This document shows positions 1-13,000 of a stretch of 64,000 nucleotides of DNA, piece by piece. The stretch is from Colius striatus (Eukaryota; Chordata; Aves; Coliiformes; Coliidae). Position 1 is the stretch's first letter. Each line of letters opens with the position of its first letter. The notes below the pieces were generated by a model, which did not search any database, was not told where the DNA came from, and saw only the letters and a program-made list of their open reading frames with translations. Location: positions 19,209,501 to 19,273,500 of the forward strand of contig NC_084764.1 in the NCBI RefSeq assembly GCF_028858725.1, given 5' to 3'. The position numbers were made by a program, and so were the translations under genes.

Positions 1-3000
1 TAGTGCCAACATAAGGAAATAAACAGTCATGCATCAACATCCTTCCTGACAGTAGCCTGAACTTGTATCAACTTAAAGCAAACTCACACCACAGTCTGAT
101 TTTTAATTTTTTCAAGTCTTAACTGCAATCAGGAAAAGAGGATATTGGTAGATTAAAATAAGTATTTTACAAGGAAGTAGTATAAACATAACTGGGCAGA
201 GAAGGTATACTTAGTATTTGTATACACATGTCCTTGATTTCCTAAAAGCTTGATTCCTCTATCATCCTCCAAATCTTCCACATCCACATATCAGATATAG
301 CTCAGAAATGAGAAGTGTTTCAGAACCTTCTCTCAATACATTGGTCTCCCTGACTTCTTCAGTGCAGCAACCTCTGTGTTTTGGGATTTTTCTTTTTCTT
401 TCCACAGAGAGCAAGTAACTTTTAACAGGAAGTCATGCAGCATCCTTCGTTGTGACTGAACTCCTTCCTCCCAGAGACAGCCTCTCCAGTGAGATCCAGC
501 ACCCGCTGCTGCATCAGACCTCACCTCCACATTTTCTGTGTCAGGCAACTCCCAGTCCTGAAGATACATGGCTAGACTGATTCAGACATGCATCTGCGTG
601 ACATCTAGTCTGGATATAGTCATTCCAGAAAAAAAAAAAACAAACAAACCCCAAACAATAGAAAACTTGTAGCAAAACCCTGTAGTAGTGTTTTCTGTTG
701 CCCCCAGCCCCGCTCCCCAGTTAGCTTTTCTTTTGGAAGGAGCACTTAGAGCTGAATCACAGGTCATGCTGCAAACTTTAGGAGTGCTGTGCTCCATCTG
801 GCATTGACAAGCCAAGTAATTTCCAGTTTGGGGCTGCTAAAATGTCACACACATCTAGTAGTGGCAAAAGCATGAAGAGAGGAACTGCTGCAGCATCAGG
901 CAAAATACTTTGTCCAGAATCTTAAAGCTAGGGGCTTTTGACCTGACTTCTTTAATTTATTGCCTACGTGAAAAAGCAGCTTGCTTTTTGCTTCTAACAG
1001 TCCTCTTTCAGCTCTGCTGCAAGAGGAATTAGGTGTCTACCAACACCCCAGCTTAGCCCAGACAAAATCAGGGCTACTTCCCTTCCCTGAAGTGGGAGTA
1101 TTGTTTATGATTTGCACTGCAACGAGTATAAAAAGGTCCTGCCTGGGACAGGAAAAACCTTCATATTCCCCTAACACTGTTCTTCACACATCCGGGCACA
1201 ATGCTATCTTAAAAAAACCCTATGTCTCCACATCTTTTTTGTTCTTTTTGTTGAACTTCCTCAGAAGGTCTCCACCAAACCATCTAATTGTCCAATACTC
1301 TGTATAGACTAATAAAAACCTATCTATAAGACTGTCCTCAAATATGCTGGTTATAGTGTTGATAAGAAAATTTCCCATTATATACATTTGAAAAACATGA
1401 TGTATTGCACTTGGAAGTTCTGTAATAATACAACTCGGAACCTGTAGAAATAAAAGCACAGCAACCAAGATGATCCTTTTTTTTTTTTTTAATAAATATG
1501 AAACAGAGGCTTAGAAAAAACAGAACTTTCAATCCCAGAATGGTAGGGGTTGGAAGGAACCTTTAGAGATCATCTAGTCCAATCCCCTACCAAAGCAGGT
1601 TTACCTAGATCAGGTCACACAGGAACACGTCCTGAAAACCTCCAGAGAAGGAGACTCCACACCCTCCCTGGGCAGCCTGTGCCAAGGTTCCCTCACCCTC
1701 ACAGTAAAATAGTTTTTCCTTATGTTTAAATGGAACTTCTTGGTTCCAACTTCATCCCATTACCCCTTGGTCCTCTCACTAGATATAACAACAGGAAAAA
1801 GTGATGCCCCAATCTCCTGACATCCACCATTTAGATATTTGTAAATATTAGTGAGATCCCCCTCAGTCTCCACTAGACTAAACAGCCCAGTTCCCACAGC
1901 CTTTCCCCATAAGAAAGATGTTCCAGTGCCCTGATCATCTTAATGGCCCTACACTGGACTCTCTCTAGAAGTTCCCTGTCCCTCTTAAGCTGAGGAGCCC
2001 AGAACTGGACACAGTAATCCTAGTGAGAAACACAATAACCTTTCATTCAATAAGTCTCGACACCTGTTAACATTTCCGGAACTCTCACTCTTCAACAAAA
2101 TGACCTTTTATGTTGTAAAGCTCTAAATATTCAAAACCGTCTAGTGAACCTTACAGTGCTCTATGATGAAGTAGGTGAAAAAGGTTAGCAAAATAAATGT
2201 TCACTCTGAAAAACAGGACTACAAGTTAAAGCTTCTATTACCACCTTACATACTCCTTGCTAGTAAATTTACTCAAAGTAACAGACAAAAACTATCTGAA
2301 GAACTAGGTCTTAAACACAAACTGCTGTGACAAATGAAGAACTGCTAAAAAATTTCAAGCTTTTCCAGGTAAAACGAGGACACCAAAAAGTATATATCAA
2401 GTAAGTCAAAAGCTACAGAAATTAAGCATTTTCCCCCTGTCTTGTGCAGTTATTAGCTGGCAAAATTCAAGAGAATATTACTACAAGCTTTTGACTTGCA
2501 CAAAAAGTTAATACAAATTACTCCTAAGGATACTTTAGAAGATAGAGACATTTTTTTAAGCAATCCACTCCAAGGCATGTAGTGACTTCACCAAAGGTAA
2601 TTTAGAAGAGATGATGAAGAGTCTGTGACTGAAGCAAGGCAGAAGCGCTTTCAACTCATTCCATTATTACAGCATGATATGGCCAATCAATAGAAACTGT
2701 TGCAAGTATGACTTCTAGAACTAATAATTTCACTAAAATTCATAAAAAGTAGACTCATGACCAAACATGGGGAACTGTGGGAGTCTCAGGGTTGTACCTA
2801 GACAGCTGTTGCATACAGACAAATAGGAAGGCTGAATAGTGACAAGTATTATGAGAAGTTTTAAGACTTTAGGAAAAATATAGATGAGTCCCTGATGCAG
2901 CACATCAGAGCACAGTTCATCTAAAAAAGGTGTCAAGTATTCCAGACCTTACTAATTACCAGTTAAATACCCCATCAAGCCAAACTTATACCTAAAAACA

Positions 3001-3967
3001 TTAAAAAAAAAAAAGTCCCCAAAACAAACTTTTTTTGCAGTGCATTTGTTTTACAAACAATAGGTTTGACAGAATGAAGAATGACAATGTCAACATTATG
3101 GAAAAGAGTGTAAACCAGCAACAAGTTAACTCAGCAACACTAAATGTCTCTTAACTAGCCCTTTCACAAGATATATTCAGAGTAAACACAAAGCTTGATA
3201 GTCAATGCACTTTCAACTTTGTGATGAGAATGAGAAATGCTAAAGTGCTGACTTTTAAAAGAAAGCTGCCTCCTGTTAAAGTAAGAGACTATTGTACTTG
3301 TCTATGAAACCAGAGCAGCTAACTTGATTTAACCAAAACCATTAATTTAATATGAATTAAAATAATCAAGTGATTTAAGGAACTTCACAACAGTACTGGC
3401 CCCTTCAAGTTTTTTCCTGCAAAAGAATATTTTACTGAAAGCACTATCTGAAACACTCTTCTTTTGTTAGCACTTTACAGTTTAAAGGCAAAAAGGTTCA
3501 AAAAGCATAGTCAATAACACTGACTGCAACCAGGCCTGTGTGATCTCATGCTCAATAGGCAGCCTATCCTATACATCAAGTCCTCAACATCTTGGTAACA
3601 GCAAAAACCATCACCTATCTCACAATAAAATGGTGAGATGAGGTTTTAAAAACAGGCAGGTATTGAAAACTCTACAGCTAAAAATATCAAGCAGCTTGAG
3701 AAACATGAAATGAAGAAAAAATTGTCTTCAAGGAGATGAGTCTTCCAAAGGGATCTCAAGCACACCAGTCCCTCACAGATATTTCACAAACATTTTTTTT
3801 CCCTCTATTATTGAAGAAAATTCACCTTTCTGGATGATGCTTACCTTCAAATTCCCCATTCCCAAATGTGAAGTGCGTGTCACACAACAAGCATAGTCAT
3901 TTTGATTATTCAAGTATCTAATATTTAAAAATCAGTTGAAACACAGGCCACAAAGGATCACAATTAC
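1..3967 (-). other. SNX6: SNX6 last intron (partial)
   Basis: At least 3.97 kb of intron after coding exon 13, open at the window edge. I checked for a terminal exon encoding the GNLQLLQ-type tail and did not find it. Content is A+T-rich unique DNA plus one CR1 copy at about 1530-2036. Short open frames such as 981-1307 show no recognisable protein. Confidence 0.8.
1530..2036 (-). repeat. CR1 LINE, 3' fragment
   Basis: On the plus strand it opens with CAGAATGGTAGGGGTTGG and continues GGAACCTTTAGAGATCATCT, the complement of the avian CR1 3' end. The CR1 landmarks for CTCCCTGGGCAGCCTGTGCC and for the 'pinion' segment near 1990-2010 follow. About 500 bp, 5'-truncated, without a coding frame. 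It lies in the same orientation as SNX6. Confidence 0.93.
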
Positions 3968-4053
3968 CTTAGCATGCTTTAATTCCAGTTCTGCTAGTTC
4001 CACCAGATTTTTTCTGAATGCTGCAACTCTTCTTGTCTTAAAGTCTATCAGTT
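3968..4053 (-). CDS. SNX6: SNX6 coding exon 13 (residues 361-389)
   Basis: 86 bp. It completes Glu361 and encodes [20 protein letters not shown] then ELELKHAK, the C-terminal BAR helix. The GTAATT donor is phase 0 after Lys389. The family continues with about 17 more residues, and none of positions 1-3967 reads as that exon. Confidence 0.97.
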
Positions 4054-7000
4054 CTATAGAAAATAAAAATGGATTCCTTAACAGTATTATTGCTAGTGCC
4101 CTCAACTCTTAACAGATTTTTCTTCAGGATGGAAGATATACAGGATGAGAGAAGGCAACGGAAAAGAAAAGAAAAAAAAAAACTGTAATCTCAGCACGTT
4201 CCAGGCTCAGAGATTGCTACACTGTTGGATGAAAGCAAACCATCATTGCAGTTCCTCATCTCTAGCTAACCTTTTGTGAACACAAGGCTCTGTTGAAAAA
4301 AAGACTGCAGTGTGGATGCCTTTAAACATTTAACTCTCTTATTCCAAATGCACTCTTCTTTCAAGGCTGATACATAAGTCTTCAGAAAAGATACTAAGCT
4401 AAAACTATCATGAAGTGCAGAAGCAGCAAATATGCTTTATGGTTGACAGGATTACTGGTTCTCCATTGTTTCATTTATAGAAATCATTAGCCAGATTCAC
4501 AGGGTCAAACAATCCTTGAATGATTACAAACTGAACAGCATAGTGATTAAACCTTGAACACATCTGCCCCAAATAGTAACTCAAATGACTAACTCACAAC
4601 AATCTTTGCCTAAAAAAAAGAGCAAGTTCCCAGGAAAAAGGCAACATGTAAACAGAGTTCCTTTTCTCTAGAGCTACTGTAACTCTGCAGCTTCAGCAAA
4701 ATCTCATTTAATGATCTCTTTTCTAGTGTAGAATCATCTCTGCAACAGACAGATGCCTTCACAGAAGACTGCATAAAACCAAAACAGGGATTTCAACAGT
4801 GCTTTTAAAAGACTGTGACTGCCTTTACTGCTAGCAATTATAATTTTGTATCCTAACTTCTTAACAAAAAATTTTTATCTAGACTAGGCTCTGCTACAAG
4901 GAGGCAAAAGAAAATATCATTTGAACTTTCTAAGATAAGTAAATACTTATTAAAAGGTAGATGTTCTGTTAGGAAACAGAGCAAAACCCTTTTCTCATTA
5001 ATTATATCCGAAAAATCTGTTAATTTTACAGCAGTAACATAGGACCAAAGGCCACTCAAATACCTTGTTTTGCCGATTCAGAAATTTTCTCAAATTTCTG
5101 ACAGCATATTTGCTGAGTAGTTTCAGCTTGCAGCACATCTTTATTTTTCGCTCTTGCTTTGTCCAATGCCTTATTAGCATTTTCATAATCCACTAGTGAC
5201 CTAGATCTTCTATATAGGAGATCCTATTAAAAAGAAAGCATAAAGGATGTACAGAGTTTACAGAAATCTCCCCAACTACTTCAGTAAATACCAAAGAATA
5301 ATAATTACAAAAGTATCAGATTCATTTTAGTCTTTCTTGCTGTACTTCAGTTCTTAATAAATTATTTACATTCTCTCTACTTTATCCTGCAAGTCACAGG
5401 AAAGTCTGTACTGGATCAGGCCCAAAATTTAATATTGTTTGGTCTGCATCTTGTCTGACAGAGGCTGGCAACAGATGGCTTAGATGATAGCTCCTTCTTA
5501 GTCTTTTTGGAGTATCTTGGGAAGTTTCACAGCTTCTTAGGTTAGAAACAAACTATATTTAGATTATGTATTTGAAAGACACACAGAGCCCAAGAAATAG
5601 CAGTAGCATTTTTTGTGCAACAGTTATTGCTGTGACCTTCTAACTGTAGACATTTTCTGTCAAATTCTTCCCCATTCTGTCATGTTACTTAATCATCTTA
5701 TGGCAAACAACGCTAAGAATGCCATTTGATTTTGACAGAATATCAAAAGTCAGCCTATGTATTTTTTGTATTGGCACTTACAGATCATCTGAGTATCCAA
5801 CTTCAGTATCTAGAAAATAGAATTGTCTACAGCCTACAAGTAGCAAACATATTGTAAACAACTCAACAATATACCAACAGCTATTCCACCTTTTTAATTA
5901 TATTGCATAATTTGGCCTTGATAAGGGGATCACACAGTTCCAAACAGTCAGTCCCACAGTCAGCAACTGCACTGCTATTGCTGATACACAACAGACATCC
6001 AGGTTTTACGGTTGAGGGAGAAATTGCAGGCTAGAGGTGGCAGTCTTTTCACCTATTGTGTATTTCTCAAGGCAATTTCTCTTTTTTTTTTTTAAAAAAA
6101 AAAAAAACACAACAAACCCACAATGCTATTTCATTGACTAGAACTCTATAAACTCACCTTAGCAGCTTGGGATTCCCTTAGGTAATACTTCAGAAGATCA
6201 GAAAGTTTAAGATCTTCATCAGCCGATACCCGGGCCTCTATTTTCTGGAAAAAAATAAAAAAAAGAAACACAAAGACAAACCAAACCAGTAAGTAAAAGC
6301 ATCAAGTTTAAAAACATCCACAGACCTTGGGCATTCACTTGTATGGTGTAAACACAACATGAAATATACAACAGTATATAACACATTGTCTTTTTCAAAA
6401 ACTAGGATCATGCATTTGTGACAGAATATTTAAAGACATCAGGAGAAGCAGCACTGTATTGAAATGTAAGCAAAAACCTACAGTGTGAGGTGTATTGACA
6501 ACTAGCTTGCTATTTGACAAGGCTTTCTTCCTAATTTCAATTATACACAACATATACTAGAAGAACACCAGCGAAATTAAACTTTATCTAGATAAAGAGT
6601 TGCACAAGAAATTTAATCCTGTTTTTGAGAGCAAAGGAAAATTAATTCGTAAGGCACCTTTGCAGACTAGTTGTGTAATTGCACACATTAAATGGTCTAA
6701 AAGACAAATAAATTTACTTGCTTCTATTTGAAACAGTCTGCAAATGTGTTCTTTAAAATCCTAAGTAAAAAAAAAATCTAAAAGGAAACATTTTAGGTCA
6801 AAGTAAGTAATTCTGTTAACCTTCATTAACTTACTTCTTAACTTACTTCTTTGAAGTATGTATTTAAGCAGATACAACTGTCTGTGTTTAGTAAAGACAC
6901 ACATTTTCCATTCAAAAGTTTTCCTGATATATGGCACGCAGCTTTTGCTCTACCAAGACAAACAAATTTGGCAAAGAGACAAGATACTCAAAAACCTGGT

Positions 7001-10000
7001 TAGGAGCATCAGCAACTTTCTCTGAGACAAATAATTGCAGAAATAGATCTTAGCTCCAGAAAAAAGGCATTTTTTTTTTTTATTAAGGATTACAATTATT
7101 TATTTCTCCTTTCCAAAACAAGTTCTGTGATACTCAATGACAAGCACAGAAGGCCTCTACACATTTTGGAGGAACAGCAGCTTAGTATATTGCACAGAAT
7201 ATAGGAGGATTGTCTAGAAATATTTAGAGGACTGAAGACTCCTAAAGATCAATCATTTTACAAAACAAATGACTGAAATTTTACACATTTTCCTTCCCTG
7301 TCACACACTGTTCAAATGCCTCATACAGAAAAATCCATAATATATCCACATATTAATGTCTAGTTGACAAAATATGTCCTACCACTCCCAGGACGTGCAC
7401 AAAGAATGTATCAAAGTGTTTCATAATACATACCCTTGTTTTGTCAAATAACTCCGATACCTTCAGAAAAAACCTGCACAAAGAAAATTGTTTATATTAC
7501 AACATTAATCTGAACAGTCCAATTACTCAAAATATAATCCATGTCTGGCAATAAAGACTGTAAAGGCACTGCTTAAAATCATAACTCAGAAATCAGAGAA
7601 CACAATAGTTTCAAATTGTAGCCCTTCAAACATCTGGGAATTGTACAATTTAAGAAAAGGTAAGGGATAAACAAAGCATAATGGATGGATGGTTTTCAGT
7701 ACAGAATAATTGCACATCTCTGCAGGGATTCTTTATGCTTCTGTGAATTCAACTCCAAACATTAACACCCTGGGTAATGGTTCTGTACTATTTTTAAATG
7801 TCCTTCACTTAAATTTGAACACAGTTTTCTTCGCACAGTAAACATGACACATGCCCTACTTGGAACTCAGGGAGGCTGAGCAACAATGTGGCACATCTTC
7901 ATCACAGGAGACAATATAAGGGTTGAGTGTAGCAACAGAATGGTTACGGTCAAATCAGACTACTTTGAGAGAAGAAAAACATGATTCCTGACAGACTCTA
8001 ACAGATTACATCAAGCTTCAATACTATAATCAAAGTAATAGATACATAAGCTATCACTGCATTTGGAATTAAATCACTAATTATTTTTATTAATTTACAA
8101 CAAGTTAACTTTCATACTCATCTCCTACAACTTTAATAAGTGTACATGTTCACAAGCATCAACATTTTTAAGCTAGTTGATTAATTTTTACTTCAGACAC
8201 ACCAAACTTCATATTCAAGCAAATCACTGAAAGATTAAAGAACAATCATCTGTACATAGAGATTCTCCTCTATTTTGAAAGTTTAGGGATCTCTGTAAAT
8301 ACCTTTCTTTTCCTCAAAGTAGTAAAATTGACAGAACAGTAAAAGTATTTAAGATGTTAGTACAACCAACACCCACAAAAATCAGTATACCCAGACTGAG
8401 ACCTGTTCTTGCTGCACATGTCAAAGCATTCAAAACACGTAAAAAAACCCACCACACTGGTCAAAGAAAGAGTTGGGAGTTTTTTCCTGTTCTACAAGGA
8501 CTTTTCCAACTCATCTGTTTAATTTTCTACAAACTGCAGAAAACAGCATTTTTTTCCCCAAGACAAATAGTGAAGGAAAAAAATTAAAATGGCCTGTTAC
8601 AGAAATGAAATACTGGAGAAGAAAAACTCTTCATGTGATGCAAGAATAAGAAATTCTGGTTTCCTCAAAACAAGAGAGCTATCAATCTCTCCAGGTCACC
8701 GCTAAGACTGCTTATTAGCACATTCCTCTGTCAGTTAGTAACACTATCTTACTTGCATATATCTGTGGAGTCCTGCGTTCCCAACGCATATAACGAAGAA
8801 CCAATTCTATTATAGTCATCTGCCACATCTGAAAAACAAACAAACAAAAACCAACAAGCACTTGTTTTACTATTTTGTTCCTCCTCTTTCTGAAGATTTT
8901 TAAGTTCCTTTTTCTTGAAGAGTAGGTGTTTTTCTAAAAGGAACATGCTTTAACACAAAAACAGAAATAAAACTGCAGTCGTCACTTACCCTGAAAGATA
9001 ACTTCACACAATAAACATTGTGCTCTCAACAAATCCTGAAGTCTGTAATTTAATTTAATAGGAATATTTATTTCTATTAGCAGCTCCTGGGTAAATTTAT
9101 TGTGCAACTTCATTACATTCTGTTTTCATGGAAGATGTACAAACTCCATGGCTGAAGTCTGAATTTAAACCCGAATCTAAACCCTAAAGCTATGTGCAGA
9201 AAAAAAAAAAAAAGAAAACCAAAAAAAACCCCACAGTGTAACACTAACAAAGAGTAAGTGTGTGTGCTTCAGAGCAGCAAACTCAATATTACCTTCAAAC
9301 TACCAAAATACAACACCATACGCACAACACCTTTTCTAGAGCACACCTAATTTGTAGGAAACCCTTAGCCTCAACAAGTGAAGCAGCATTAGTTTTAGGG
9401 TTGAAGAAGCATTAGTTTTAAAGTATTTTAAACAATAAAATTAGAAGTAGGGTTTGTAGAGAAGGCTGCATAATTTGTGTTCTGAGATATCAGTATATAG
9501 CAATCTTAAAAAATAAATCTTTGCACAGATGGCTTTTTAAAGAGCTTTTAGTATAAACTCAATGGATGATGAAAACGCTGTGAGATCCAAGCAATGAGCA
9601 GGAAAATATACTTGCTTGTTGTTACTGAAGTTAATATGCCTTTAAAGTGGATTTTTTTTTTTTTTAAATACCATAACCTTGTTTTAACAGTTTGAGTGGA
9701 TCACCTCTCACCCAATTCATTACTCCACACCTTCCACGAGAACCAGTGAAGAATGGTATTTGGAAGCCATTAACCTCTCATTTAAGAATAAGAACAGATT
9801 TTCTGCTGGATGGAAACCAGTATCTTTGCAAGCCCTGCAGCATTCTGTCAATCATAAGTTATCCATAAAATACAGACTGCCCATTTCCAAAACAGGCTTC
9901 CCAGGTCACAGCTCTACTCCTCTAGCCAGAATTTCCAAGGATGCCTTTTGCCCCAACTTGCAATTTAATAAAAGTTGCCGACAAACATCACAGATGATTC

Positions 10001-13000
10001 AAGTCTGAAAACCAGTGAAGCTTTGTCACGAGTTTGATCAATCCTTTCCCATCAGATCCTCTGCAACCTCATTTCTAACAATTTTCCTGGCTCTACAACT
10101 AACATGAAAGGTACTCTAACTGAAGTTTGGCACCTAACTAACATAAATAAAGTTCAGCTTTCATTTTAGCTAAGCACCAAAAACTGAATGAAGACTTAGC
10201 ACTTCCTTAAGCTGTAACTAACTCTCCCCCTCTCCTAGCACACATTCTAAAGCTACAAAAGACTTATTCTTCATATAACAGCACATGAAGCATCTGAAGA
10301 GCTCAGGAAATTTTTAGTTTAACATCTCATTCAATAACCACTTTAAGAGTCCTTATCAATGGAGATTTATAAAAGGTTTGTGGCCTGGTTTTGTGTGAAC
10401 CATTATTACCATAGACAGCAAAGACAGTATCTGTGCATCAGACACAGACTTCAAGAAAGTTAACAGAAGCTAGTAGTTCAAAACACAGTAATCCTAAACC
10501 AAACAAAGTAGTCCTAAACCAAAGATTTTCCATTTTCTCAAACAAATGCACTGCATTTGAGAAGACCACATAAAGCTTCGAAAAAAATCACATTAGCTAG
10601 TACTCAGCTCAGGAAGAGAAATCAATAGCTAAGTGGAAAAACTCACCTCAGTGAGAAAAGGGGTCCTGCAAACCAAGCTATTGAATGCACACATTACAGT
10701 CTCCGTTCTAAAAGGCTGAAGAGCATAAATGGACATCCTGGTCTAGAACTAATGGCTGAAATAGGCGTTTGCTGCTCAGCAAGGCAATGCAATGCCTAGT
10801 GTGCCAAGAAATTGATCTCTGATGAATGCAACCTCATCCAATCAAGAGCAATTTCACTAGGAGTAAATATACTGCTATATTACTCACCTTTACACTTTAA
10901 AGACTGAGACTTCAAAAATTATTACATAAAACGTGCTTGTCTTCAAAGGGACAGCATGAAGAAACAACGTATCTTCAGGGTCGCATCTGGCTGTTCTTAC
11001 TCCATCTAGTCTATTACAGCAAAGCTAAACTTTGAAGGTCAAATAAAACTCCTTTAGACTATCTGAAGGCTACATTTGGAGAAATTCATTAACTTTTTGC
11101 ATGCAAAAGAAAACCAAAAATTACTGTTCCTCACAAACACTTCTGAACACTTTAACTAGTACCATTTTCACCCCAGAAAAGAAACTCACTTTTATGTGAT
11201 CTTGTCATTTTATCAGATTTAGCAGAGGCATCTTTGACTCGGTTGTGATATTCTACAAGGAATGTTCTCTCATGCTCAAAGAAGTCATCTACATCCTACA
11301 AAAAAAAAAAGAACAATTCAAAAACCAGGCTTTCACTCACTCTGTACAAAACAAATTTGCATATACTGCTGTTGCTGTGATATGAAATGCAATCTATTTC
11401 TATTGTCTAAAATACCATTTAGGTAAACTCATTTTTTCTTCACTTATTTTGTCATGATCTGAAGTTTTATTAAGAATTTATAGAGAATTATGAATTTGTA
11501 ACATGCATCTTAAAGGTCCAGATAACTAAACCTGGAGTGAAGGAGATAATTTCACTACTAACTACCACTTTGGTGACAGAAAAACAGAATAAGTACTTAA
11601 TAAAAAGACATTTACCTAGAAAAACAGGAAAGGTGAAGAAAGACACCCAATTGCACAGATGCTGCAGTCACAGCAGAGATGATGTGAACTCCTAGCTCAG
11701 GAATACTGATCTCAATGACAGATTTCTTTCAAGTTGATAAATGCAGGTAAACACTTTGAGAGATTTAGTTTATAGTTTTTTAAAAACCCCTCTAAACCAA
11801 CAGAGATGTTCAATACCATGAAGCAGTCTGCAATGCAGGCTTTGAACAATGTGCTAATGAAAACTGCCGGTTATTTGGACTTCATATTTTCCTCCTAGTC
11901 ATAATTAATCCATGGTTATGTTAACTTCTGAAACTCAAGATTTTACAACTAGGGACTTTAGCTACTTTAATTTGCTTGCAAATGGAAAGTTACTACTAGA
12001 AAGAAAGGAGATCAAAATTATGTTATGTGGAATTTGTGGTTGTTATAAAACCAATCATTAAACTTTTCCAAAAGTTGAAATGAAATGGAATTTTCATTAA
12101 AATTTGGGGGTTTTTGTCTCAGTTACATTCTTGCATCTACTGGAAAAAAAAGAGTATCCCCTCTACTGCTGCTCTTAGCTTTGAAACTGTAAAAGGATAT
12201 TAGAAAACTGGTAAAATTTACATGGTGTTAGTAACTTCTAAGCTGCTGTGGGTGTCAAAGCTAGTGCACCTTCCCACTACATAAAATGATTGGCCAGAAC
12301 AAAAAAACACAGATTATCAATTATCTATGGATTAAGGAAATGTTTAATTCCATAAAACAGGGGAAAGATTACTGAAAGTTCTCTTGCACAGAAGCAATCA
12401 GATAGCTCTTAGTTATCTTGTATCCAGGGCCACAGGTTCCTTCCCAGGCTCTGCCTCTAATTCCTAAGTCAGATATCGCTACATAAACCCCTTTAGTAGC
12501 TACATAAAATTAAAGAGACAATAACGTTAATACATTTTAAACTTGGTATGTTAATCAGTAATCACCTTTACTCCTGAAACAATGACACCATCTGCTGATT
12601 TAACCATATTTTTAAAGAAGTCTTCAAGTTTCTCTTTCTTATTTTTCCCACGAACACTCAGCTGAAAAACAAATTCATTTACCAAGTTAGTTCATTTTCT
12701 GGAGGTACTAAAAGCTTTGGTAAAAGAAAAAAAAAAAAAAAAGAACAACAAAAAAGAACCATACACCATGGGTTGCTACTCCTAAAACAGCTTTCCTGCT
12801 CTCTTAGTCTTATTCTCTGCATTTATGTGGACGGGGTACCATGCACCCAGCATGGCAGACTACCTCGTTTACTTGATTATCCTTACACGTAAAATACTAT
12901 TCCAGGAACAAAAAAAACCACACACACAAAAAATCTGCAACATCTAAGACCTACAGATAATACCAAATGTACAAGGTGTACATTTCAGTTATCAATAATC

